Below, in pieces: positions 1 to 6,631 of a stretch of 9,915 nt of DNA (position 1 is the first letter of the stretch; the number at the start of each line of letters is the position of its first letter). The notes beneath the pieces are model-generated. The model ran no database searches, was not told the DNA's origin, and was given only the letters and a program-made list of their open reading frames with translations. The stretch comes from Candidatus Saliniplasma halalkaliphilum. Lineage in GTDB: Archaea > Thermoplasmatota > Thermoplasmata > Halarchaeoplasmatales > Halarchaeoplasmataceae. A program made the translations under genes and the position numbers. The stretch covers positions 1 through 9,915 of the forward strand of contig JAFDTG010000057.1 in assembly GCA_019594235.1 (NCBI GenBank), in the 5' to 3' direction.

Positions 1-111
1 AGAGCACTTTGTAATAGATAATGTTTCCATGTATATTTGTCAAATTTCCTGTCGATAATGAACTTCATCAAGAGGGTATTTTAGAACTTCCAAATAAGAC
101 TTTTCATCGAG

Positions 112-126
112 GGAAAACATATTTAT
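112..126 (+). promoter_or_regulatory. BRE/TATA promoter of the PINA-like gene
   Basis: A purine-rich BRE-like stretch (GGAAAAC, 112-118) is followed by the TATA-like box ATATTTAT (119-126). The box centre is about 28 nt before the ATG at 151, so transcription would begin at or next to the start codon, giving a leaderless or nearly leaderless mRNA. An AGGAG at 131-135 is 15 nt from the ATG, too far for a normal Shine-Dalgarno site. The rest of 1-150 shows no supportable gene. Confidence 0.55.
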
Positions 127-150
127 CAACAGGAGAGTTTATTTTATAAC

Positions 151-1974
151 ATGAAAGTTATTCCAGATACGAGCGTATTGATCGATGGACGTGTCACTGA
201 ACTGGTCGAAAGTGGGGAGTTTAAAGATTGTGAAATAATCATCCACGAAGCGGTTTTAGGTGAACTTGAATATCAGGCTAACAGAGGCCAAGAAACTGGG
301 ATGAGTGGTTTGGAAGAGGCTAAGAAACTAAGGAAACTAGCTGATGAAGGATTTATGCGGTTAACCTTCAAGGGAGATAGACCTTCTTTAGATCAAGTTC
401 AGTTGGCACCTGGAGGCGAGATAGATTCGATGATCAGAGAACTAGCCTCCGATGAAGGAGGTACTCTTCTAACCGGTGATATAGTTCAGGCAGAGGTCGC
501 TCGTGCTAAAGGTTTAGATGTAAGATATTTACAACCTCAAGAAGATGAGATCGAAGGTGTGAAAGAGATATGGGAATATTTTAAAGAAGATATGATGTCT
601 GTACATCTGAGAGAGGGAACAAAACCACGGGGAAAGATAGGCACACCTGGCAATATTAAGATGGATATCATAGATGACAACATCATGACATCTGAACAAC
701 TGCGCCACCTTTCTCATAAGATCGTCGAACATGCTAAACGAGCATCAAGGGGTTTCATAGAACTGGATAAGGCAGGAGCGACGGTTGTACAATTAAATGA
801 ATTCAGGATAGTGATATCACATCCTCCCTTTTCCGATGGGTATGAGATAACGGCTGTTAAGCCTGTAGCTAAAGTAACATTAGATGACTATAGATTATCT
901 GATAAATTGAGAGAAAGGATATCTGAAAAACGTAGAGGAGTTCTACTTGCCGGTGCACCAGGTGCAGGAAAAAGTACCCTTGCACAGGCGATAGCTGAGT
1001 ATCTGAACGCTAGAGATTTTGTTGTTAAAACTATGGAGGAACCAAGAGACCTTCAAGTACCTGATGAAATAACTCAATATACCTCTTTAGATGGAAAATT
1101 GGAAGATACCGCTGACGTTTTATTGTTAGTCAGACCGGATTACACGATCTTCGACGAAGTCCGTAAAACTCCACACTTCAAAGTCTTTGCAGACATGAGG
1201 CTTGCAGGAGTTGGAATGGTCGGAGTTACCCATGCAAATCGGGCGATAGACGCTCTACAAAGGATGATAGGACGAGTTGAATTGGGCATGGTACCTCAAG
1301 TAGTGGATACTGTAATCTTCTTGGAAGAAGCACAGATCGAAAAGGTTTATGATATCACATTTACTGTAAAAGTTCCGTCGGGTATGAAAGATGAAGACCT
1401 AGCTCGGCCAGTCATCGAAGTCAAAGATTTCGAGTCTGGAAAATCCGAGTATGAAGTATATACTTATGGTGAGCAGGTGGTTGTTATGCCTGTAGAGGGT
1501 GAAAGTGGAAAAAAAGAACCGGTATGGGATTATGCCATTCCTGAGATACATGATAGATTGAACAGTTTGATACATGGTCATTTTGAAATTGAGGTAATAT
1601 CATCTGATAGGATAAAATTATTTGTACCTGAGAAACAAATAGGCTCGATTTTGGGTAGGAACGGAGAAAATATTGACAGATTAGAACAGGAAACCGGGTT
1701 GAAAATCGATGTTCAACCCATGAGTCAAAAATATGAGTTTGAAAGACCTGGTAAATCTGAAAAGGTCGAGGTTTGGGATGAAGGAGATAAGTTCGTTTTA
1801 GAAGTGGGGATGGATAAATCTAGAGAGAACGTTGATCTATTGGCTGAAGGGGAATACATAACGACGGTAACCGTTGGTGGAGACGGAACGATCAAAATAC
1901 GTAAAAATACTGAGATTGGAAGAATGATAAAAAAAGCGTTGAAAAGAGGAGAAGTTATAGAAATCAGACAGTGA
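151..1974 (+). CDS. PINA-like protein: PIN domain, P-loop ATPase and KH domain
   Basis: 607 residues. The N-terminal PIN domain (about 1-130) shows the acidic nuclease pattern: D6 in PDTSVLIDGR, E38/E40, D92 and D110 in LLTGD. The central ATPase resembles the PilT/VirB11 secretion-ATPase group, with Walker A GAPGAGKST at 268-276 and Walker B around D335-E336. A KH domain (about 482-522) carries its GxxG loop as GRNG at 502-505. A basic C-terminal region ends in KKALKRGEVIEIRQ. This order matches archaeal PINA; the Sulfolobus protein is known as a hexameric ATPase that promotes Holliday-junction migration and works with the resolvase Hjc. A role in DNA repair or recombination is inferred by family. 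The PIN acidic residues look intact, so nuclease activity is possible. The start is the first ATG, placed correctly behind a TATA box and beginning directly with the PIN motif. The HAD phosphatase gene follows after 15 bp. Confidence 0.92.
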   Translation: MKVIPDTSVLIDGRVTELVESGEFKDCEIIIHEAVLGELEYQANRGQETGMSGLEEAKKLRKLADEGFMRLTFKGDRPSLDQVQLAPGGEIDSMIRELASDEGGTLLTGDIVQAEVARAKGLDVRYLQPQEDEIEGVKEIWEYFKEDMMSVHLREGTKPRGKIGTPGNIKMDIIDDNIMTSEQLRHLSHKIVEHAKRASRGFIELDKAGATVVQLNEFRIVISHPPFSDGYEITAVKPVAKVTLDDYRLSDKLRERISEKRRGVLLAGAPGAGKSTLAQAIAEYLNARDFVVKTMEEPRDLQVPDEITQYTSLDGKLEDTADVLLLVRPDYTIFDEVRKTPHFKVFADMRLAGVGMVGVTHANRAIDALQRMIGRVELGMVPQVVDTVIFLEEAQIEKVYDITFTVKVPSGMKDEDLARPVIEVKDFESGKSEYEVYTYGEQVVVMPVEGESGKKEPVWDYAIPEIHDRLNSLIHGHFEIEVISSDRIKLFVPEKQIGSILGRNGENIDRLEQETGLKIDVQPMSQKYEFERPGKSEKVEVWDEGDKFVLEVGMDKSRENVDLLAEGEYITTVTVGGDGTIKIRKNTEIGRMIKKALKRGEVIEIRQ

Positions 1975-1989
1975 AGGTTTGTTTAAGTG

Positions 1990-2820
1990 ATGAATATGAT
2001 AAAATTAGTAGCGACCGATCTCGATGGAACTTTGGTGCATGACCGTAAAATGGATCCCCATGATAGGAAAGCGATCATCAGATTACTGTCTAAAGGTATA
2101 CCTGTTGTTCCTGTCACTACCAGGATGAGATATTCTTCATCTGAGATATTGAGGGATGTACCGATATTTGATTATCCGATAGTATGTATGAACGGAGCGG
2201 TTGTAAACAGCTCGGGTTGGGATAGTAACGATTGTGAAATATGGATGGAAAAAACTCATAAGAAAGACATCGCCGAAACTATAAGTTCCTACGCTGATGA
2301 AAAGGGGTTTGAAGTTAGCACTATTTTCGCTGAAAGGAAGTTTTGGAAAGTAAGGGATGGTCAGAAACCTGGTTCACTAGAAAATGATCCGATAACATGG
2401 TTAGTTGAGAAGAATCAAGATGCCCTTGAGTATGGGTCACCCATAAGTTTCATGATGCACAGTGATCGTAATGGTAAAGATGGTTTGAGTGATATGGAAG
2501 AATTTTCTAAATCCCGATGTGGCCGCACAGTGACCATACATAGACATCATAGGATGGGAGAATGGATAGCACTCACTATATATCCAGATGAAATCAATAA
2601 GAAGAGTGCATTAGACTTGGTTTGTGACAAGATGGGTATACCCCTGAAAGAGGTCCTTGCTATAGGGGATGACGAAGTGGATAAAGAAATGTTGGAATCT
2701 GCCGGCGTAGGAATAGCCATGGGTAACTCACCTGAATATATAAAAGATGTAGCAGATGATGTAGCACCCACATGTTTAGGTCAAGGGTTTTCCTGGGCGG
2801 TCGATAAGTATCTATTGTAA
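1990..2820 (+). CDS. Cof-type HAD-IIB family phosphatase
   Basis: 276 residues from the ATG at 1990. HAD motif I is DLDGTL, with the nucleophile D10 and acid/base D12. Motif II is probably the Thr in VPVTTR near 43-44. Motif III lysine is in NKK (about 204-205). Motif IV is GDDEVD at 226-231, followed by the typical GVGIAMGNSPE. The long insert between motifs II and III is a C2-type cap as in the Cof/YidA group. These enzymes dephosphorylate sugar phosphates, phosphoglycolate or cofactor phosphates; the substrate cannot be told from sequence, and at this length it is larger than typical archaeal phosphoglycolate phosphatases. Start choices are GTG 1987, ATG 1990 and ATG 1996; I prefer 1990 because it is an ATG and a weak AAGGT (1975-1979) lies about 10 nt upstream. 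It is probably co-transcribed with the upstream ATPase gene. Confidence 0.88.
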   Translation: MNMIKLVATDLDGTLVHDRKMDPHDRKAIIRLLSKGIPVVPVTTRMRYSSSEILRDVPIFDYPIVCMNGAVVNSSGWDSNDCEIWMEKTHKKDIAETISSYADEKGFEVSTIFAERKFWKVRDGQKPGSLENDPITWLVEKNQDALEYGSPISFMMHSDRNGKDGLSDMEEFSKSRCGRTVTIHRHHRMGEWIALTIYPDEINKKSALDLVCDKMGIPLKEVLAIGDDEVDKEMLESAGVGIAMGNSPEYIKDVADDVAPTCLGQGFSWAVDKYLL

Positions 2821-2831
2821 AAAGTCAGGTA

Positions 2832-2850
2832 AGGGAAAAGATTATAATTT
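2832..2850 (+). promoter_or_regulatory. BRE/TATA promoter ahead of the NIF3-family gene
   Basis: GGGAAAAG (2833-2840) followed by ATTATAATTT (2841-2850) gives a BRE plus TATA-like pair in the 56 bp between the phosphatase stop and the ATG at 2877. The box centre to 2877 is about 31 nt, leaving a leader of only a few bases. The upstream ATG at 2859 would be 8 nt from the box, likely outside the transcript. Confidence 0.5.
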
Positions 2851-2876
2851 GGTACTAGATGGGAGATACGGTTCTC

Positions 2877-3833
2877 ATGAAACTCAAAGAAATCTACGAT
2901 TTGGCAGTCAAAAAAGGTATGAAATCCGATCCAAGAGGGGAAGACGAAGTAAAAAAACTTCTTGGAAAAGCTAAAGAAGAATATGAATCCTTAGAGGGTA
3001 CAGATAAAGAAGTTTTTGATATGCAGCGATTGGAAAATCCCTATGCAGATTCAAGAATATTACATGGGGATAAAGCTACCGAGATCGGATCTGTAATGAT
3101 AGGTGTAAATATAGATACCGGGGAAGTTGTACTTGCAGATAGACTTAATGAAAAAGGAAAGAAAGTGGATTTGATCATTGGACATCATCCAAGAGGTAAG
3201 AGTTTATCAGGTTTACACGATGTAATGCATCTTCAAAAAGATGTATTGATCAACTGGGGTGTTCCTACTGTTGTAGCTGATTCTTTGATGGATAAACGGA
3301 TAAAAGAAGTAGAAAGAAAGGTCAAAGGTAGTAATTACAACCAAAGTTTAGATGCTGCTAAATTGCTCGATATACCTATGATGAGTATTCACACTCCTAC
3401 TGATAATTTAGTTTCAGATTATTTATCGAAAAAAGTGGAAGACAACGATTTTGAAAAAGTAGGAGATGTTCTAGAATTATTGAAAGAAATACCTGAGTAT
3501 CACGAATCTAGAAAGTATGGCGATGGACCTTTCATACTTGTAGGTGATAAGGATAGAAGACCTGGAAAAGTTGTTGTTGAGATGACGGGAGGTACTGAAG
3601 GATCAAAGAAATCGTATGAAAAATTAGCCGATGCTGGAGTAGGTACGATTATCGGTATGCATCTCAGTGATAAACATCGAAAAGAAGTAAAAGAAAATCA
3701 TCTAAATTATATCATCGCTGGGCATATGGCAAGTGATTCTATAGGTATTAATCTGTTCGCAGATGAATTAGAAAGGAACGGCGTAGAAATTATTCCCTGC
3801 AGCGGATTCGTTCGCCACTCACGAAATTCATAA
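2877..3833 (+). CDS. NIF3 family (YbgI-like) dinuclear-metal protein
   Basis: 318 residues from the ATG at 2877 (MKLKEIYDLAV). Metal-ligand motifs of the NIF3/YbgI family are visible: the His pair in IIGHHP (103-104), the HTPTDN motif (H172, D176) and GHMASDSIG (H283, D287). NIF3 proteins form toroidal hexamers with a two-metal site in each subunit and are very widely conserved, but their reaction is not settled; the GTP cyclohydrolase label used in some databases is weakly supported. An ATG at 2859 would add six residues (MGDTVL). I chose 2877 because the TATA-like box at 2841-2850 sits almost on top of 2859, GGGAG at 2861-2865 precedes 2877 by 11 nt, and the core family fold begins at MKLKEI. 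The ABC ATPase gene starts 11 bp after the stop, so it may share this transcript. Confidence 0.85.
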   Translation: MKLKEIYDLAVKKGMKSDPRGEDEVKKLLGKAKEEYESLEGTDKEVFDMQRLENPYADSRILHGDKATEIGSVMIGVNIDTGEVVLADRLNEKGKKVDLIIGHHPRGKSLSGLHDVMHLQKDVLINWGVPTVVADSLMDKRIKEVERKVKGSNYNQSLDAAKLLDIPMMSIHTPTDNLVSDYLSKKVEDNDFEKVGDVLELLKEIPEYHESRKYGDGPFILVGDKDRRPGKVVVEMTGGTEGSKKSYEKLADAGVGTIIGMHLSDKHRKEVKENHLNYIIAGHMASDSIGINLFADELERNGVEIIPCSGFVRHSRNS

Positions 3834-3844
3834 ATTCACATTAA

Positions 3845-4561
3845 ATGATAGAAGTAAATAACCTTAAGAAATCCTTCGGTGATTTTGAGGCCTTAAAAGG
3901 TGTCAGCTTCAAGGTTCCAAAAGGAAAAGTGTTCTCACTACTTGGTTCGAATGGGGCAGGGAAAACTACGATCATAAAAATAATCACTGGACTCCTTAAA
4001 CCTACTATGGGTGACGTATATATCGACGGTGACTTATATGACGGTAACTCTGTAATCAAAAACAGATTTGGTTACATGCCCGAGCACCCACATCTGTACG
4101 ATCGTTTAACTGGTAGAGAATTCTTGGAGATGAATGCCCATTTAAGGGGTATGGATGATAGTAAAGTTGATGAAAATATTCATCGGTTTGGAAATGAATT
4201 GGGTATTTACGATGTCTTAGATTCTGAGATGGGCGCTTATTCCAAGGGTATGAAACAAAAGATACTGTTCATAAACGCAGTAATACATGATCCACCTAAC
4301 CTGATTTTAGATGAGCCCACGAGTGGTTTGGACCCCCGATATACTAGATACATAAAGAATAAAATTCGAGATTTTGCTATCGAAGGGAAAGCCGTGCTCA
4401 TGAGTACACATATCACATCCGTAGCTGCAGAAATATCTGACCAGATAGCTGTTATAAATGGTGGCAAAATAATAGCTAAAGGGCCGCCTCAGGAACTTAT
4501 GGATAACACTAAAAAGAGCAGTTTGGAAGAAGTGTTCATAGAAGTGGTGAAAGATGGATAG
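3845..4561 (+). CDS. ABC-2 type exporter, ATP-binding subunit
   Basis: 238 residues, one complete ABC ATPase domain. Walker A is GSNGAGKT (34-41). The Q-loop position carries Glu (GYMPE, E80), a common variant in ABC-2 ATPases. The signature is YSKGMKQK (132-139, SKGMKQ in place of the canonical LSGGQ), Walker B is LILDEP with D156 and E157, the D-loop is SGLD, and the switch His is H189. The tail, SSLEEVFIEVV, is the usual C-terminal helix of ABC-2 and drug/lipid exporter ATPases. It acts on the cytoplasmic face and powers the permease encoded next to it. There is no clear ribosome binding site before the ATG; it follows the NIF3 stop by 11 bp. The 8-bp overlap with the permease gene indicates translational coupling. 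Substrate is unknown. Confidence 0.93.
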   Translation: MIEVNNLKKSFGDFEALKGVSFKVPKGKVFSLLGSNGAGKTTIIKIITGLLKPTMGDVYIDGDLYDGNSVIKNRFGYMPEHPHLYDRLTGREFLEMNAHLRGMDDSKVDENIHRFGNELGIYDVLDSEMGAYSKGMKQKILFINAVIHDPPNLILDEPTSGLDPRYTRYIKNKIRDFAIEGKAVLMSTHITSVAAEISDQIAVINGGKIIAKGPPQELMDNTKKSSLEEVFIEVVKDG

Positions 4562-6032
4562 AACCATCCTAGAATTGTTTGCTTATGAGATAATACAGTC
4601 TTTCAGGGCTACTAAAGAGAAGATCTTTGAACATCCGTTTATGACAATGTGGTTCTTATTATTGCTGTTTACTGGATTTGGTCTAGTCCTTTTTTTGATC
4701 GAGTACGCATCAACTCTAGATGAACTCTTCATAGAACCGACTAGAGGAGATGTTCTATTCTCGATATTTTTCTTCTTATTCGCTAAGTCATCTGCGGAAA
4801 CGGTGGATGACACATTTAGGAACAAAAGATTGAAATATCTGATAACCTCGCCGATTAGTTCTAAGAAGATCATCTTTTCAAGGCTTTTAAAAGAAATTTG
4901 GTACAATCTTTTGCTCGTTGCGATGTCGCTCCTCATCGTTACTTTTCTCGTATTTACATTTAATATCCAGCTTCCCATAGATTTCTACTTCATACCCCAT
5001 CTTTATATTCTAGTATTACTCGCACCCATTGCTGGATTTTTTATGGCGATGCTCACTCAATTGAAAGATTTGAAGAAAAAATTATTTGGAATAGTTTTAT
5101 ATGGGCAGACTATACCCATTGTTTTCTATATAGTCAGGACTTTTGAAGGTGCTCTTGACATTTTTTTCTTCATATCTGTCTTGATACTAGTCACTATGAT
5201 TCTGATCCTGATAAAATCAGACCTATTTATAGATGCATGGGTGCACGGGAACACTTCGGATACAGGTTCATCTTTTAGGTTCCATAAAGCTGGTGACTTT
5301 TTACCGAAAATCATCAAAGAACCCATAAGAAGAGTAGCGGAAAAAGAAATTTTGGAAAGATGGAGGAGAAAGGAAACTCCGGGATCCGTCGGAGTTACAG
5401 CTTTGATAGGTTTTGGTCTATTTTTCATGTATTTCAGATTCGGTAAATCTCCCGACCTAGGACTAGATGTAGATGAATATCTTTATCCACTGCTTATAGG
5501 CATGGCACTTTACTTGGGCGTAGTCATCCAGATTGTTCTTCCCTCCTTGACACTTTTCAGTAGAGAAGGACGAAAGATGTGGACACTAAAAGTACTACCT
5601 ATGGATTCAGAAGATATAATATGGGGTAAGGTTCTATCTATGATGTTTTTCTCATGGATAATAATTTTTATAATAGCACTTCCACTTCCAATAGTACTCG
5701 ATTACAGCCCTGCTATCGTATTATTCTCAATAATTTCCTCTATAGTGATGATATTATCTTTCACAGGTATCGGGGTATGGGCATCGGTGAAATTTCCAAA
5801 TTACGATGAAAGCAATGACGGTGCACCGGATATAATAACTATGTATTCGATCTTGATGTTATGCCTATTAGCTTTTTTTTTGTTTTTTATTCTTCCTGTT
5901 ACGATATTTCAGGCAGACATGGTTTTGGGTTTGCTAGCTTTAATATTTTCAGCTGATATGTCTTTACTACTCTTGGTTATACTTGTGAAAAGATCAGCTA
6001 TCCGCTTTGAAAAAATCCAATTAGATATGTGA
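4554..6032 (+). CDS. ABC-2 type exporter, membrane permease subunit
   Basis: 492 residues with about twelve hydrophobic segments, near 31-50, 66-79, 116-136, 146-166, 178-194, 203-220, 280-293, 311-329, 362-381, 387-409, 430-452 and 456-477. A charged cytoplasmic stretch (about 221-275) splits them into two halves of about six, suggesting a fused full-size transmembrane unit. Motifs typical of large ABC-2 permeases are FSREGRKMWTLKVLPM (335-350) and KFPNYDES (413-420). The ATG lies inside the ATPase gene, with GGTGA at 4545-4549 just upstream. The ABC pair is probably an exporter; the cargo (lipid, drug, peptide or ion) cannot be deduced. A run of nine T, one G and six T (5873-5888) encodes the Phe-rich segment near 440-445 and is a homopolymer hazard, but the frame is intact. 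Confidence 0.88.
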   Translation: MDRTILELFAYEIIQSFRATKEKIFEHPFMTMWFLLLLFTGFGLVLFLIEYASTLDELFIEPTRGDVLFSIFFFLFAKSSAETVDDTFRNKRLKYLITSPISSKKIIFSRLLKEIWYNLLLVAMSLLIVTFLVFTFNIQLPIDFYFIPHLYILVLLAPIAGFFMAMLTQLKDLKKKLFGIVLYGQTIPIVFYIVRTFEGALDIFFFISVLILVTMILILIKSDLFIDAWVHGNTSDTGSSFRFHKAGDFLPKIIKEPIRRVAEKEILERWRRKETPGSVGVTALIGFGLFFMYFRFGKSPDLGLDVDEYLYPLLIGMALYLGVVIQIVLPSLTLFSREGRKMWTLKVLPMDSEDIIWGKVLSMMFFSWIIIFIIALPLPIVLDYSPAIVLFSIISSIVMILSFTGIGVWASVKFPNYDESNDGAPDIITMYSILMLCLLAFFLFFILPVTIFQADMVLGLLALIFSADMSLLLLVILVKRSAIRFEKIQLDM

Positions 6033-6037
6033 AAAGT

Positions 6038-6051
6038 GAAGGATTTAAATA
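6038..6051 (+). promoter_or_regulatory. BRE/TATA promoter of ubiX
   Basis: GAAGG then TTTAAATA (6044-6051) lies just after the permease stop. The box centre is 26-27 nt before the ATG at 6074, the archaeal TATA-to-start distance, so the ubiX mRNA is predicted to be leaderless. Confidence 0.6.
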
Positions 6052-6073
6052 TGATACTGTTTATTGTTTTATT

Positions 6074-6628
6074 ATGAAAATATTGTTAGCTATAACTGGA
6101 GCTTCTGGTGTTATTTATGGTAAGAAGTTGTTAGATGTATTGAGTAAAATGGGTGAGGTGCATCTCGAACTGGTCATATCAAATTCTGGGAAACAGTTAA
6201 TAGATCAAGAACTTGATTTAGATGTCGAAAAGTTGGAAGATTTGGCAGAGATGAGTTATAGCCAAGATGATATGGCGGCACCACCTGCTTCCGGTAGTTC
6301 GCTGTATGATGCTGTTTTGATAGTCCCATGTTCCATGTCAACACTCTCTAAAATTTCAGTCGGTATCGCTGATAATCTCATAACAAGGAGCGCTTCAGTT
6401 GCTTTGAAAGAAAGTAGAAAACTAATTGTTGTACCCAGAGAAACACCCCTTTCATCTACCTCCTTGAAAAGTATGTACTACCTTTCTTTAGACGGGGCTG
6501 TAATATTGCCAGCTGCACCGGGATTTTATGCAAGAACAGAGACCATAGATGACCTTGTAGACTTTATCGTAGGAAAGATATTGGACAATCTTGGACTTGA
6601 GAATGACATATATAAGAGATGGGAGTGA
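6074..6628 (+). CDS. ubiX: UbiX family flavin prenyltransferase
   Basis: 184 residues, normal length for UbiX. The flavin-binding start is MKILLAITGASGVIYG with TGASG at 8-12. Other family motifs are PCSMSTLSKIS (85-95), the NLITR segment (101-105), VPRETP (120-125) and LPAAPGFYAR (145-154). UbiX joins dimethylallyl phosphate (or the diphosphate in some members) to FMN, giving prenylated FMN, the cofactor of UbiD-family decarboxylases. No UbiD gene is in the window. In archaea one known use is the UbiD-like anhydromevalonate phosphate decarboxylase of the archaeal mevalonate route; this link is inference. An in-frame GTG at 6029 overlaps the permease stop and would add 15 residues, but the family begins at MKILLAITGASG and the TATA box falls inside that extension, so I use 6074. 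The stop is 3 bp from the stop of the opposing DUF835 gene. Confidence 0.94.
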   Translation: MKILLAITGASGVIYGKKLLDVLSKMGEVHLELVISNSGKQLIDQELDLDVEKLEDLAEMSYSQDDMAAPPASGSSLYDAVLIVPCSMSTLSKISVGIADNLITRSASVALKESRKLIVVPRETPLSSTSLKSMYYLSLDGAVILPAAPGFYARTETIDDLVDFIVGKILDNLGLENDIYKRWE

Positions 6629-6631
6629 ATT

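Noticed and set aside
40..119. Short minus-strand open frame of about 26 codons starting MFSLDEKSYLEV
   Set aside because: It is very short, has no promoter or ribosome site of its own, and overlaps the promoter region of the PINA-like gene. It could be the remnant or frameshifted end of a gene, but nothing visible supports that.
4583..4978. 131-codon open frame antisense to the ABC permease
   Set aside because: It mirrors the hydrophobic codons of the permease, has no recognisable domain and no start signals, and the sense gene is clearly coding.
6029..6073. 15-residue N-terminal extension of UbiX from GTG 6029
   Set aside because: The UbiX family begins at MKILLAITGASG, and a TATA box with correct spacing to 6074 lies inside the extension.
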